Source: Bacteroidota bacterium | Lineage (GTDB): Bacteria > Bacteroidota > Bacteroidia > Chitinophagales > Chitinophagaceae | Direction of reading: 5' to 3' | NCBI GenBank assembly: GCA_016711825.1 | Contig: JADJSG010000011.1 | Span: 273,295-337,294 of the forward strand | Length of the DNA: 64,000 bases | Shown: in pieces, positions 19,574 to 30,599 of the stretch | How the letters are laid out: the number at the start of each line of letters is the position of its first letter | How positions within the stretch are numbered: position 1 is the first letter of the stretch | Made by a program: the position numbers and the translations under genes | The notes under the pieces: model-generated | Seen by the model: the letters and a program-made list of their open reading frames with translations, nothing else | The model's database searches: none | What the model was told of the DNA's origin: nothing

Positions 19574-20565
19574 GTGATTTATATTGACCAAATAGCATTG
19601 CCTGACTTCCCTTTGTTGCTTGCACCTATGGAGGATGTCAGTGACCCTCCTTTCAGGGCTGTATGCAAAGAACATGGGGCTGATTTGATGTATACTGAAT
19701 TTATCAGCAGTGAAGGACTCATACGAGATGCCATTAAAAGTCGGCAAAAACTTGACATTTACGATTATGAGCGTCCAATAGGGATTCAAATTTTCGGGGT
19801 GATGAAGATGCTATGACCTTGTCGGCAAGAATAGTTGAAGCAACGGGACCCGATTTGGTAGATATCAATTTTGGTTGCCCGGTAAAAAAAGTCGTTTGCA
19901 AAGGCGCAGGTGCAGGAATACTTAAGGACTTGCCTAAAATGGTGTCGCTAACCAAAGCTGTAGTAGATTCAGTAAAAATACCCGTGACAGTAAAAACGAG
20001 ATTAGGTTGGGATCACGACAGTAAAAATATTGTAGAAGTGGCTGAACGTTTACAAGACGTTGGAATCAAAGCCCTATCCATTCACGGACGCACACGTGCA
20101 CAAATGTATAAAGGCGAGGCCGATTGGTCTTTGATTGCGCAAGTAAAAAACAATCCTCGTATGCATATCCCCATTTTTGGGAATGGTGATATTGATACCC
20201 CCCAAAAAGCGCTGGAATATAAAAACCGATATGAAGTTGATGGCGTCATGATTGGGCGGGCAGCTATTGGGTATCCCTGGATTTTTGACGAAATCAAACA
20301 TTATGTAAAAACGGGTGAAATACGCAAAGTGCCTGGTATCGAGGAACGAATAATTGTTATCCGAAAACATTTAATGCATTCTTTACGTTGGAAAGGTCCC
20401 AAATTGGGCATTTTAGAAATGCGTCCCCATTATGCGAACTACTTAAAAGGGCTTTCTCATATCAAAGAGTTTCGGATGCAGCTTGTGCATGCTGATTCGT
20501 TAGACCAAATAGAAAGTATTTTCGCTTCGATGGCTGATTATTATACCACATTGGAAATAAATTAA
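19574..20565 (+). CDS. dusB: tRNA-dihydrouridine synthase, one frameshift
   Basis: The flavoprotein reduces uridine to dihydrouridine in tRNA D-loops. The frame starts at a GTG (residues LPDFPLLLAPMEDVSDPPFR follow, the DusB N-terminal signature). It breaks at a run of four G (19796-19799): one more G gives IQIFGGDEDAMTLSARIVEA and joins the downstream frame exactly. The restored protein has 330 residues, the usual length. The catalytic Cys lies in FGCPVKKVVCKGAGAGILKD; the FMN/tRNA-binding IHGRTRAQMYKGEADW and the GNGDI motif are intact. No other DusB-like frame is seen. Because everything else is conserved, the missing G is probably a sequence error (inference). Confidence 0.88.
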
Positions 20566-20621
20566 GCATTTGCCCTATTTATTAAAAATGAAAGCTACTT
20601 TTACACCCAAAAAAAATTAAC

Positions 20622-21047
20622 ATGGCACAAGTAAAAAAAGGAGATACCATCAAAGTTCATTATAAAGGTACCCTCACAGACGGATCACTTTTTGATAGTT
20701 CAGAAGGCAAAGAGCCTTTAGAATTTACCGTAGGCGAACAAATGGTTATTTATGGTTTTGACAATGGCGTACTTGATATGAAAGTAGGCGACAAAAAAAC
20801 ATTAAACATACCTTGTCTTGAAGCTTATGGCGAAATGAATACTGAATTGATGATTGAAATACCAAAGTCGGAACTTCCAGAAGAATTAGGTGAAGTAACT
20901 GAAGGGATGCAACTTAACATGGTAAACCAAGACGGTTATGAATTACCGGTAGAAGTGATTGAAATCAAAGAAGATGCCATTGTACTTGATGGTAATCATC
21001 CATTGGCTGGACAAGATTTGATTTTGAAGTGGAATTGGTTGAAATAG
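20622..21047 (+). CDS. FKBP-type peptidyl-prolyl isomerase, SlyD-like
   Basis: The 141-residue protein begins with an FKBP half (VHYKGTLTDGSLFDSS), then the IF insert-in-flap domain (EAYGEMNTELMIEIPKSEL) typical of SlyD, and closes with HPLAGQDLILKW, the second FKBP part. SlyD enzymes catalyse proline isomerisation and act as chaperones in the cytoplasm. The His-rich metal tail of enterobacterial SlyD is absent, so a metal role is not supported. It lies 56 bases downstream of dusB on the same strand, with a possible own -7 box (TACTTTTA) in the gap. Confidence 0.9.
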   Translation: MAQVKKGDTIKVHYKGTLTDGSLFDSSEGKEPLEFTVGEQMVIYGFDNGVLDMKVGDKKTLNIPCLEAYGEMNTELMIEIPKSELPEELGEVTEGMQLNMVNQDGYELPVEVIEIKEDAIVLDGNHPLAGQDLILKWNWLK

Positions 21048-21247
21048 TGAATGCGTAAGCTATTGAGGAATCTCGCCTAAACATCTTCATTCAATAATAT
21101 TGGGGTGTATTTCGTTATTGTTCTCATACGAAGTAAAACCCTTTTTTTTTACGAATGTTTTGTTTCTGAATAATTTCAGATCCTTTATACATACAACATT
21201 TACCCAATCTCACATCTCTAATCCCCTTTCTACTTACCCCTTGTCAG

Positions 21248-22689
21248 TGCCCGAAATACGTTGACCGTTTAGACAAAGATCTTTAACGGTTAAAATTTAT
21301 AAAAATGGGCACACAAACAAAACAAATTATGAGCGTAGAACAGCGACGACGTCGTCATTTCAGCGACAGTTTTAAGCAGTCGAAAGTTCACGAAATCGAA
21401 GCTGGTTTGACACGGATATGCGATCTTTGCAAAACATATCAGTGTACAACAAATACAGTTTATCGTTGGATACAAAAATTTGGCAGCATGAAAAAGAAAC
21501 CAGAACGTATGATCATAGAAAATCAGAGTGATACACAACAGCTGCTGGCATTAAAGAAGCAGGTGGCTGAGTTGGAAAGAGTTATTGGGCAAAAGCAAAT
21601 ATTGCTTGATTTTAAAGATAAGATGATCGAACTGGCAGAGGAACATTACAAATTGGATATTAAAAAAATTTTCTACCTCACCCTCGAATACTTCTGGAAA
21701 ACGCGGGAAAGAAACTGGTTTACATTAAGTAATCTTTATCAGGTTACGGGATGCAGTAAACAATCGTTTCATCAATGGAAGGAAAGGCATATGCAGCAAA
21801 TAGCAATACATGAGCAAATAATTTATCTGGTGCACCAGGTGAGGGATGATCATCCTGGTATGGGGATGCGCGATCTCTACTACAGATTGTTACCTGATGG
21901 TATTGGTCGAAATGCATTTGAAGAACTTTGTAAGGTGCACAATTTATATGTACGGAAGCCTTCAGTATCAATGAGAACAACAGATAGCAGAGGTGTAAGC
22001 CGATTCGAAAATAAACTAAAAGGACTTCGAATTGATCATATCAATCAGGTTTGGCAAAGTGACATTACTTACTTTGAAGTACAAGGCCGGTTTTACTTTC
22101 TGACTTTTATTCAGGATACTTACACAAAACGAATAATAGGACACAGTACATCTAAAAGCTTGAAGACAGAAGAAACAACCTATACTGCCTTGAAGATGGC
22201 TATCAGAAACCGACGCGGACAAAAACTGGAAGGATTAATTCTTCATTCTGATGGCGGCGGGCAATATTATGACAAGGAATTTCTGGCATTGACGCAGAAG
22301 TACTGCATGTACAATAGTATGGCAGAATATGCGTGGGAAAATGGCATGGCAGAAAGGTTAAATGGCGTGATCAAGAACAATTACCTTCAATACAGAAAAT
22401 GTAAATCCTTCACAGAATTAGCCAAAGAAGTTGACCGATCAGTACTACTTTATAACTATGAGAAACCTCATAAAATGTTACAAAAGAAGTCACCTATGCA
22501 ATTTGAAAAACTAATATTACCTTTGGTACGACAAACCCCGCAGAAGATGACGAAGTCATTGGACGCAAATCTCAAAGGGATGGGACATCGAGTCCCATCC
22601 CTTTGATGACAAACCCCACAAAAGAATCAGAATGTATTTCCGCAAATATTCTGTTCTAAGTGGCAAAACCGGTCAACGTTATTTGGGCA
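21248..22689 (+). mobile_element. IS3-family insertion sequence, about 1.44 kb
   Basis: The element is bounded by 20-bp imperfect inverted repeats: TGCCCGAAATACGTTGACCG on the left and its counterpart ending in TTATTTGGGCA on the right (22670-22689). Both show the TG...CA ends usual for IS3. It carries a single transposase gene covering most of the length. I could not find a convincing 3-4 bp target duplication. GTCA occurs just outside both ends but at different distances. The transposase frame is intact, so the element may be active. It separates slyD from the metallo-hydrolase gene. Confidence 0.85.
21305..22606 (+). CDS. IS3-family transposase, OrfA and OrfB in one frame
   Basis: The 433-residue protein combines an N-terminal helix-turn-helix (FSDSFKQSKVHEIEAGLTRI, then YQCTTNTVYRWIQKFGSM), a coiled-coil segment (ALKKQVAELERVIGQKQILL) and a C-terminal retroviral-type DDE core. 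The catalytic residues are visible: D in VWQSDITYF, D in LILHSDGGGQYY, and E in WENGMAERLNGVIKNNYL. In most IS3 elements OrfA and OrfB overlap and are joined by -1 frameshifting. Here they are already one frame, so expression does not need frameshifting. ATG 21305 is the first Met after the left end; MSVEQ at 21329 is an alternative start. Confidence 0.9.
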   Translation: MGTQTKQIMSVEQRRRRHFSDSFKQSKVHEIEAGLTRICDLCKTYQCTTNTVYRWIQKFGSMKKKPERMIIENQSDTQQLLALKKQVAELERVIGQKQILLDFKDKMIELAEEHYKLDIKKIFYLTLEYFWKTRERNWFTLSNLYQVTGCSKQSFHQWKERHMQQIAIHEQIIYLVHQVRDDHPGMGMRDLYYRLLPDGIGRNAFEELCKVHNLYVRKPSVSMRTTDSRGVSRFENKLKGLRIDHINQVWQSDITYFEVQGRFYFLTFIQDTYTKRIIGHSTSKSLKTEETTYTALKMAIRNRRGQKLEGLILHSDGGGQYYDKEFLALTQKYCMYNSMAEYAWENGMAERLNGVIKNNYLQYRKCKSFTELAKEVDRSVLLYNYEKPHKMLQKKSPMQFEKLILPLVRQTPQKMTKSLDANLKGMGHRVPSL

Positions 22690-22726
22690 TCGTCACCTTA
22701 CCCCTTTCTCCTTACGCCTTACGCCT

Positions 22727-23604
<878 letters not shown>

Positions 23605-23696
23605 AATAAGCGAAGGTATGAAAAAGAATGAGCATCAAAGTACCCTATCTCAATAATTGGTCGTTGTGTAATTTATATAAAAAAACAATCCAGTGC

Positions 23697-24017
23697 TTAA
23701 CCCAGCTGTTTTTCAAGCAATATTTGATCTCTTTTAAGTCCTTTGTCGAACCAAAAAGTGCCCAATGGCACTAATGATAAAATACCTGCAACAAATGCAC
23801 GTTTAAAAGGCCAACGGCAAATAACCCAGGTATAGATCACCGAAATTGCTAACAACACAAACAAACCACCATGAATCCAGCCATTGACAATGACTGCTTG
23901 TGGCAGATTTGCCCAATATTTTAAAGGCATAGAAATCAATAAAAGTACTAAATAAGAAATGCCCTCAGCAATACCAATAACTCTTAATTGCTTAATGGCG
24001 TTTAATTGTTTATTCAT
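23697..24017 (-). CDS. DUF3817 integral membrane protein
   Basis: The 106-residue protein fits DUF3817: LRVIGIAEGISYLVLLLISM at the N-terminus, the MPLKYWAN motif, NGWIHGGLFVLLAISVIYTW, and the end PLGTFWFDKGLKRDQ. Three membrane helices are expected. The family's function is unknown. It follows cbpM on the same strand at a distance of 34 bases, but has its own -7 box immediately before the ATG, so it is not clearly part of the chaperone transcript. Confidence 0.85.
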   Translation of the reverse strand: MNKQLNAIKQLRVIGIAEGISYLVLLLISMPLKYWANLPQAVIVNGWIHGGLFVLLAISVIYTWVICRWPFKRAFVAGILSLVPLGTFWFDKGLKRDQILLEKQLG

Positions 24018-24021
24018 TTGG

Positions 24022-24029
24022 CAAATATA
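24022..24029 (-). promoter_or_regulatory. TATATTTG -7 box of the DUF3817 gene
   Basis: On the minus strand TATATTTG is followed by CCAA and then the ATG at 24017. Four bases of spacing predict a leaderless mRNA. No TTG at the usual distance. Confidence 0.45.
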
Positions 24030-24051
24030 AGCAATCGCTTAAGGAGTGCAC

Positions 24052-24346
24052 TTACGAATCTTCGTATAAACTTAATCGATTGCGAGTTCGGGCCAACTCA
24101 TCTTGTAATTCAACTATTTTTTGAGCAAATTAAAAACGATATCAATGCCTTCCATATTGACATGTAACTCGTGGTAAATACGAATGATTTTTTCCACCTC
24201 ACTGACCTGTTCGATGCTGATATACGGAATATCATCATTGGTGATAATTTCAATCAAACCATATTCAGTAAGATTTTGAAAAATGTTGGTTCTAATGCAT
24301 AATGGATACACAAACTTTCAATGGGGACTACATGTTCTAAATTCAT
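24052..24346 (-). CDS. cbpM: CbpM-like chaperone modulator, two frameshifts
   Basis: ATG 24346 overlaps the cbpA stop by four bases (ATGA), a sign of translational coupling. The start MNLEHVVPIESLCIHYALEP fits CbpM. Two homopolymer repairs are needed: one base at the A run 24279-24283 (giving FFQNLTEYGL) and one at the T run 24117-24122 (giving NLLKKIVELQDELARTRNRL). The result has 98 residues, the normal length, and ends SLYEDS. CbpM modulates the DnaJ-like CbpA by binding its J-domain. Both errors shorten a run by one base. Confidence 0.8.
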
Positions 24347-25232
24347 GATGTACGGAGTTTAGCAAGTGTGGTAAATAATTCTTTTTCTTTTTCGGTGAGA
24401 TTTTTAGGAATTGATATATCATAGGTAATAATCAAATCTCCAAATTCTCCCTCTTTTTTATACACGGGAAATCCTTTGCCTTTGAGTCTCACTTTTGTGC
24501 CATTTGCTGTTTCAGGCGGTACTTTAAGTTTTATTTGACCTTCAAATAGCGGTATGTTCACTACCCCACCTAACAAGGCTGTATAGAGATCGAGTGGGAC
24601 AGTTGTATAAAGATGTTGGGCATCTCTTTTAAAGGGTGTGGTATTTACAAGATGAATCGTGAGTAATAAGTCGCCATGGGGTCCACCATTCATTCCTTCC
24701 CCTCCATGCCCTTTGATACGGAGTACTTGTTGATCTAGTACACCTGCTGGGATGGTAATGGCAATTTTTTTATCGTTGAGGGTTAAGATGTGTTTGTTGG
24801 TTTTGTACACCTCTCTCAAATCAAGCGATAATTGTGCGGTGTAATCCTGACCCCGATACTTGGTTGTATGACTGCGGCTGTTGCTACTTCTTCCAAAAAA
24901 AGATTCAAAAAAATCGCTGTTTACATCCCCTGGGTCATTAAACCCTTGCCCACCTTGTCCTGCTCCACTCCGTGCTTGTTGACTTCGGGCACGGTTAATT
25001 TCGTCTGCATGTTTCCAATCTTTTCCATGCTCGTCATATTTTTTCTATTTTCAGGATGGCTTAATACCTCATTTGCTTCATTGACCTGTTTAAACATTTT
25101 TTCTGCTTCCTTGTCGTTGGGATTCAAGTCGGGATGATATTTCCGAGCCATTTTACGATAGGCCTTTTTAATATCTTCATCACTTGCATTTTTTGTGATA
25201 CCAAGTATCTTGTAGTAGTCTATAAATTCCAT
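24343..25232 (-). CDS. cbpA: DnaJ-family co-chaperone CbpA-like, one frameshift
   Basis: The J-domain is complete at the N-terminus (YYKILGITKNASDEDIKKAY, then HPD in KYHPDLNPND). The frame then breaks at the T run 25039-25044 (A6 on the coding strand). One more A restores ENRKKYDEHGKDWKHADEIN and a Gly/Phe-rich linker with FFESFFGRSSNS. The two C-terminal beta domains follow (GVLDQQVLRIKGHGGEGMNG, VRLKGKGFPVYKKEGEFGDL). The zinc-finger region of DnaJ is lacking, as in CbpA. Restored length is 296 residues, standard for the family. CbpA acts with DnaK and its partner CbpM is encoded immediately downstream. Confidence 0.88.
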
Positions 25233-25357
25233 AAGTCGGAATGGATTGTTTATGTGTAATTAAATATTTGTTGCTAACTTCTCTTATGTTACTGTTACTC
25301 AGCTTTTAAATAAAATCAACCCCGGATCATTACATACGTTAAATTAAAGTGCAGGAA

Positions 25358-26733
25358 TTATTTTACCCTCATAAACATGGAGAATTTGTCATTGTCTTCT
25401 AAAAAAATAATGCGGATAGTGGGCATAGTTTCATCGTTTTCTTTTTTAAATTCTACATCTCTCACCTCTGTTTTTAATTTTGCATATTCTTCACTACCCG
25501 ACTTGTCTTCCATATCCCAGCCTGCTCCAAGACATTCATCTAACTGGGTTTGCATATTCTCAAAGTCTTTGAGCAATAGTTCGTAATCATTACCTGATTT
25601 GAGTTCAGCAATAAAAGCCCTTTCTTTTTAAACCATGACAAATAGTTTTTTCGGGCACCTTTCAATTTAATTTTACTGTCATTGATTTTAGTATCTGCAT
25701 TTGTCAGCTTGCCTTCAATAGCTTTAAATTTATTTTCTTTTCCACTTTGCAAGATATTGGTCAATTGGCTACAAAAGTCATTACCTGATTTTGTTTTCGC
25801 ATCGCCGTTATTTGCATCATCACCCACATCTTCAATAATTTTATTGCCACTTGTTTTGCCTGATTTGCGGGAAGGTGTTTTTTCAATAGGTTCTTCCTGG
25901 GGATCAGCGTCTTCATTATCAGCTTGTTTTTCGGCTCTGCGTTTCGCCCTTGAAGTTTTTTTTCTCTGTCGCCTTTTCTTCTTCTACTTCCTCATTTTCT
26001 TCTTTATTATTTGCTTTACTGCTTTTACGTGTTTGTTTTTTAGGACGTTCACTTTCAGCTTCTTCCTTTTTCTCTTGTTGTTCGGCCAGTTTATCGGCTC
26101 TTGCTTCTTCGCGTTCGGCACGGGTAGGTCTGCTAGGTGTTTTTTCTCAGGGTTAGGCTTTTCAGCAGGTTCATCTTCTGTATCTTCTGTTTTTAATTCT
26201 TTTTCGGGTATAACTTCTTTAGGTGTTGTTGCCATTTCCTTCTTTTCCGGGCTTTTTTTAACCCCTAAAATGGGTGTTTTGCCTTCCGCATTTTTAAACA
26301 ATATTTTTACGATGGCAACTTCAGTGGTTTTGAAATGAGTGATCAATGAAGCCAGATTGTCGGCAAAAGTATTGGCCAGGGCTGCGTCGTTAAATTGTAT
26401 CGCAGTCCCTAAAAAATCGGTACTCGCTGTATCATTTTTAATAAAATTGATGCAACGATTTTCTTCTACACATTTGATATCTACTGAAAAACCTGCATTG
26501 TTTGCTTTCACTTCAATAAGTTGCAGGTCGGCAAGTCTCATTCTTTGTTGTGTATTAAGTTGTACATACTCTATAATACCCATATTTTCATAAAGCTTCA
26601 ATGCATCTTGTTGGCTATTTGCATTCATTTTTAAACATTCCTGCAAAATAGTCAAGGTACTTTTTATATCCGTTTGCGCATTGACATGAAGAATACTGAA
26701 CCATATCAATAAAAAAAGAAATATTTTTTTCAT
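25358..26733 (-). CDS. Secreted charged protein, three frameshifts
   Basis: Residues 1-20 form a signal peptide (MKKIFLFLLIWFSILHVNAQ). Three homopolymer runs break the frame: T6 at 26140-26145 (one base short), T8 at 25956-25963 (one base too many or two short) and T5 at 25625-25629 (one short). Restored, the protein has about 458 residues: a helical N-terminal ~150 residues, a very Lys/Glu-rich low-complexity middle (EEVEEEKATEKKTSRAKRRA), and a C-terminal domain with LDECLGAGWDMEDKSGSEEY and TMPTIRIIFLEDN. I do not recognise a family. The intact reading in three successive frames argues against real decay. Confidence 0.6.
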
Positions 26734-27051
26734 GGGTACAAAACTTTACACAATAATACGTCATTTTTCATAAGCAATGTCACGGTAGGTTTTAGTATTT
26801 CTATACTTTTATCAAAGTCAAATTTTGCTGGCAAAATCAATTTGGCGTTTAAAGTGCTTCGAACAGGTGTATTTAATCATTATTTTTACGAAATAGACAT
26901 AGTGAATGCATATTTTCATTTAAAAATCTTAGGTCTATCAATGGTAAACTGTGCCATTAATTGCATATTCCCTCACAACAATCATTCACAATTTTTTCAT
27001 AAATACTACGTTAGTAAGCCAAACCTTTTATTTTTACAAAAAACTACATAC

Positions 27052-28605
27052 ATGAATACAAAAATCTTATGGATAGATGATGAAATGGACTCGTTGAAAT
27101 CACAAATTATGTTTCTTGAAAATAAAGGGTACGATGTTGAATGTCTTTCAAATGGATATGATGGACTAGAATATTTAAAAGCAAATTCGGTAGATGTTAT
27201 TTTACTTGATGAAAGTATGCCAGGTATGACAGGGCTTGAAACCCTTGCACAAATTAAAGAATACAATGTGAATATTCCGGTGGTGATGGTCACCAAAAAT
27301 GAAGCTGAAAACATAATGGAAGACGCCATTGGTGCTCAAATAACCGATTACTTGATAAAGCCGGTAAACCCTCATCAAATATTACATACTTTAAAGAAAA
27401 TCATAGATTCGAAAAGTTTAGTGAGTGAAAAAACAACCCAAAACTACCAACAAGAATTTAGAAAATTATTCATGGCATTGAATTCAAACCCTGACTATAC
27501 TGAATGGTGCGAATTATATAAAAAAATAGTGTACTGGGAGCTTGAAATGCAGAAATCAAACAGCCCTGAAATGCAGGAAATACATCAGTCGCAAAAAGAA
27601 GAGGCCAATAATGAATTTTGTAAATTTATTGATCGCAACTATGCTAAATGGATTAAAGCGAAAGAATCTGATGCGCCCGTAATGAGTCATACCCTTATGA
27701 AGAAACATGTGTTTCCGTTTTTAGAAAAAGGCAAACCTGTATTCTTCATTTTGATTGACAATCTTCGATATGATCAGTGGAAATCTATTCAGCCAAAATT
27801 TGCAGAATATTTTAGACTCCTTGAGGAAGACATTGTTTTGGCGACCTTACCTACAACCACACAATACAGTAGGAATGCCATATTTGCGGGAATGTTGCCG
27901 ATGGATATTGAAAAAAAATATCCGGTAGAATGGAAAAATGATGATGAAGATGGGGGTAAAAATCTGTATGAAGAACAGTTTTTTGCTGATCAGCTCAAAA
28001 GAAATCATTTATCGAATATTAAATTTTCATACACAAAAGTCACCAATCATCATAACGGTGAATTGCTCGAAAACAATATTCAGAATATGTTGCATAATGA
28101 TTTGAATATTATCGTTTACAATTTTGTAGATATGCTGAGTCATGCACGAACTGAAATGGAAGTATTGAAAGAGTTGGCCAATGATGAAATTTCCTACCGA
28201 TCTATAACACAAAGTTGGTTTGAACATTCCCCCTTATTTGCCGCACTCAAAAAAGTAGCAGATAAAAATGTAAAACTGATTATCGCCACCGATCATGGCA
28301 GTGTGCAAGTAAAATCGCCAAGTAAAGTAGTAGGTGATAAACAAACCACCACCAATATCAGATACAAGCATGGAAGAAATTTGCAATATGAACCCAAAGA
28401 AGTATTGTCTTATCGTGAACCCAATGATATTGGCTTACCAAAACCCAATTTCAACTCCACTTTTATTTTTTCGAAACATCAAGGCTATTTATGTTACCCC
28501 AATAACTACAATCATTTTGTCAATTATTTTAAAAATACCTTTCAACATGGAGGTGTTTCACTCGAAGAGATGTTGGTGCCATTGATTAAAATGGAAAGTA
28601 AGTAG
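27052..28605 (+). CDS. porX: PorX-type response regulator with PglZ domain
   Basis: I start at ATG 27052. The longer frame to 26842 adds residues unlike the family, while 517 residues match known PorX length. The receiver domain (1-120) has the phosphoacceptor Asp53 in ILLDESMPGMTG, the acidic pair WIDDE and the Lys in DYLIKPVNPHQ. The C-terminal 300 residues are a PglZ (alkaline phosphatase-fold) domain with ILIDNLRYDQW and ATDHGSVQV. In Porphyromonas and Flavobacterium PorX, activated by kinase PorY, controls T9SS gene expression. This fits the several T9SS cargo genes nearby. No PorY is seen in the window. Confidence 0.9.
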   Translation: MNTKILWIDDEMDSLKSQIMFLENKGYDVECLSNGYDGLEYLKANSVDVILLDESMPGMTGLETLAQIKEYNVNIPVVMVTKNEAENIMEDAIGAQITDYLIKPVNPHQILHTLKKIIDSKSLVSEKTTQNYQQEFRKLFMALNSNPDYTEWCELYKKIVYWELEMQKSNSPEMQEIHQSQKEEANNEFCKFIDRNYAKWIKAKESDAPVMSHTLMKKHVFPFLEKGKPVFFILIDNLRYDQWKSIQPKFAEYFRLLEEDIVLATLPTTTQYSRNAIFAGMLPMDIEKKYPVEWKNDDEDGGKNLYEEQFFADQLKRNHLSNIKFSYTKVTNHHNGELLENNIQNMLHNDLNIIVYNFVDMLSHARTEMEVLKELANDEISYRSITQSWFEHSPLFAALKKVADKNVKLIIATDHGSVQVKSPSKVVGDKQTTTNIRYKHGRNLQYEPKEVLSYREPNDIGLPKPNFNSTFIFSKHQGYLCYPNNYNHFVNYFKNTFQHGGVSLEEMLVPLIKMESK

Positions 28606-28676
28606 GTCTGTAAATAAACGTTTGGGTTTAAGGTTATACTTTGTGAGCTGCAATACATCGCTGGCATGATACTAGG

Positions 28677-28797
28677 TTAATGCAAATATTCCTATTGTAT
28701 TTAATCAATAATCTGTAAAAAAATTGGTATAATACCCATACACATTACATTTAAGCTATTCACAAATGGATTATCATTCATGTGTGGTTGGTATTAT
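28677..28797 (+). repeat. Dispersed two-hairpin repeat, copy C
   Basis: The copy begins TTAATGCAAAT, has a 10-base longer leader, GGTATAATACCCATACACAT in the middle and ends ATGTGTGGTTGGTATTAT. The middle ATAATACC and ACACAT blocks pair with ATGTGT and GGTATTAT at the end. It lies between porX and the DUF2520 gene, in the same orientation as both. Its last base directly adjoins the TTTG that may act as the -33 element of the next promoter. Confidence 0.7.
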
Positions 28798-28825
28798 TTG
28801 CTTTTAAATATTAAACTTATATTTG
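28797..28825 (+). promoter_or_regulatory. Promoter of the DUF2520 gene
   Basis: TTTG (28797-28800), 17 bases and TATATTTG (28818-28825). The box is followed by AAGA and then ATG, again four bases. The -33 element touches the end of repeat copy C. Confidence 0.5.
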
Positions 28826-28829
28826 AAGA

Positions 28830-29585
28830 ATGAAAATTGCCATAATAGGTTCAGGAAATATAGCTACTTTTTTTGCAAAAAAACTAACTGAACATGGTTT
28901 TGAAATTGTGCAGGTCATTTCTGCAAATCCAGCCCATGCAAAAGCTTTAGCTGTTCAATACCAAAGTAGTTATAGTACCGATTTATCAGCCTTAAACCAG
29001 GATGCAGACGCTTATGTATTTGCCGTAAAAGATGATGTATTGCTTGAAATGGCTCAGCATTTCCAATTGCACGATAAACTACTTATACACACTGCGGGTT
29101 CAATACAATTAGACGAACTTACCTCAATGTCGACCCAGCTCGCTTCCATCTGGTGCGTTTATTCAATCAATAAAAATCATTTACCAATTCATGATAAGGT
29201 TCCATTAGTGGTACAAGCCAATACCCCCCAGGTACTCGAAAAGGTAAAAAAAGTAGCCCTGGCAATAAGTCAAAACCTCTTTTACCTGACTGCTGAACAA
29301 CAATCAACTCTTCATTTATCAGCCGTATTTGCCAATAATTTTGTCAACCATATATTATCAATCAGCGAGCGCCTCCTTGAATCGAAACAAATACCGATGG
29401 AAGCGCTCTTACCCATTATTCAAGACACCGTAGACAAATTACAATTTAGTGCTGCAAGTAAAAATCAAACCGGACCAGCGATAAGACATGATGAAAAAAC
29501 GATGAAAAAACACTTAATGATGCTACAAACGGAAGATGACAAACAAATCTATGAACTGATTTCAAGAAGTATTCAAAATTCATAA
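28830..29585 (+). CDS. DUF2520 Rossmann-fold dehydrogenase-like protein
   Basis: The 251-residue protein has an N-terminal NAD(P)-binding Rossmann fold (MKIAIIGSGNIATFFAKKL) and a helical C-terminal half with FANNFVNHILSISERLL and FSAASKNQTGPAIRHDEKTM, the DUF2520 signature. Members resemble F420/NADP oxidoreductases and pyrroline-carboxylate reductases. The reaction is not established. The gene is followed by sucD after 57 bases. Its promoter box is four bases before the ATG, so the mRNA would be leaderless. Confidence 0.87.
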   Translation: MKIAIIGSGNIATFFAKKLTEHGFEIVQVISANPAHAKALAVQYQSSYSTDLSALNQDADAYVFAVKDDVLLEMAQHFQLHDKLLIHTAGSIQLDELTSMSTQLASIWCVYSINKNHLPIHDKVPLVVQANTPQVLEKVKKVALAISQNLFYLTAEQQSTLHLSAVFANNFVNHILSISERLLESKQIPMEALLPIIQDTVDKLQFSAASKNQTGPAIRHDEKTMKKHLMMLQTEDDKQIYELISRSIQNS

Positions 29586-29608
29586 TGTGTAATCTCAAAA
29601 TTGAACAT

Positions 29609-29616
29609 TACATTTG
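29609..29616 (+). promoter_or_regulatory. TACATTTG -7 box of sucD
   Basis: TACATTTG lies 27 bases before the ATG at 29643, giving a leader of about 20 bases. It supports the inner ATG, because a start at the upstream TTG (29601) would lie before the transcript. Confidence 0.5.
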
Positions 29617-29642
29617 CACCTCAAAAAAACAACAATAATCAG

Positions 29643-30511
29643 ATGGGTGTATTAGTAAGCAAAGACAGTAAAGTAATCGTTCAGGGATTTACAGGAACAG
29701 AAGGTACCTTTCATGCAACACAAATGATAGAATATGGTACAAATGTAGTAGGTGGTGTAACACCGGGTAAAGGAGGCACCACACACCTTGACAAACCCGT
29801 ATTTAATACAGTAGCAGATGCTGTAAACACAGCTGGCGCCGATGTTTCTATCATCTTTGTACCGCCTGCTTTTGCTGCAGATGCCATTATGGAAGCTGCG
29901 GATGCTGGTATCAAAACCATCATTTGTATCACAGAAGGCATTCCTGTTCAAGATATGGTAACTGCTAAAGAATATATCAAAGATAAAAATTGTCGTTTAG
30001 TAGGACCAAACTGTCCAGGGGTTATAACGGCCGATGAAGCTAAAGTGGGTATTATGCCAGGATTTATCTTTAAAAAGGTACAATTGGTATCGTTTCCAAA
30101 TCTGGTACCCTAACTTATGAAGCTGCTGATCAGGTGGTAAAAGCAGGTTTGGGTGTAACGACTGCCATCGGTATAGGTGGCGACCCTATTATTGGCACTA
30201 CCACAAGAGAAGCTGTAGAATTACTCATGAACGACCCTGAAACCAAAGGCATTATTATGATTGGCGAAATTGGTGGTGGCATGGAAGCTGAAGCTGCAAA
30301 TTGGCTTAAAGACAATATGCGTAAACCAGTGGTAGGTTTTATTGCTGGTCAAACGGCGCCTGCTGGCAGACGAATGGGTCATGCTGGAGCTATCGTTGGT
30401 GGTTCAGATGATACCGCTGCTGCCAAAATGAAAATTATGCGTGCTTGTGGTATTCATGTAGTAGACAGTCCTGCAGATATAGGTAAAACGATGGCCGAGG
30501 TATTAAACTAA
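29643..30511 (+). CDS. sucD: Succinyl-CoA synthetase alpha subunit, one frameshift
   Basis: MGVLVSKDSKVIVQGFTGTE is the normal SucD start. The CoA-binding fold has GPNCPGVIT and VGIMPGFIF. The frame breaks at AAAAAGG (30072-30078): one more G gives FIFKKGTIGIVSKSGTLTYE and joins the downstream frame without loss. The phosphohistidine motif GRRMGHAGAIVGG is intact. The restored 289 residues equal the usual length. The enzyme converts succinyl-CoA to succinate with substrate-level phosphorylation in the TCA cycle. sucC is not adjacent, which is common in Bacteroidota. As the gene is essential to the cycle and otherwise intact, I infer a sequence error. Confidence 0.88.
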
Positions 30512-30585
30512 TCGTCTGATACGTTGCAGATTTATATTTTACTACATTCAGGAATTTATCTATTCAGTTTACTTGCTAAATTGAT

Positions 30586-30593
30586 TATCTTTG
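30586..30593 (+). promoter_or_regulatory. TATCTTTG -7 box of korA
   Basis: TATCTTTG ends six bases before the ATG at 30600. The neighbouring TTGCTAA (30573-30579) recurs at the same place before the comM box (TTGCTAAnTTnnTTATCTTT in both). Confidence 0.5.
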
Positions 30594-30599
30594 CGCACT

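Noticed and set aside
21240..22697. Target site duplication of the IS3 element
   Set aside because: GTCA occurs near both ends but at unequal distance from the inverted repeats, so no duplication can be claimed.
25358..26733. Three separate small genes in this interval
   Set aside because: Each frame ends at a homopolymer run and continues in another frame with matching composition, so one frameshifted gene is simpler.
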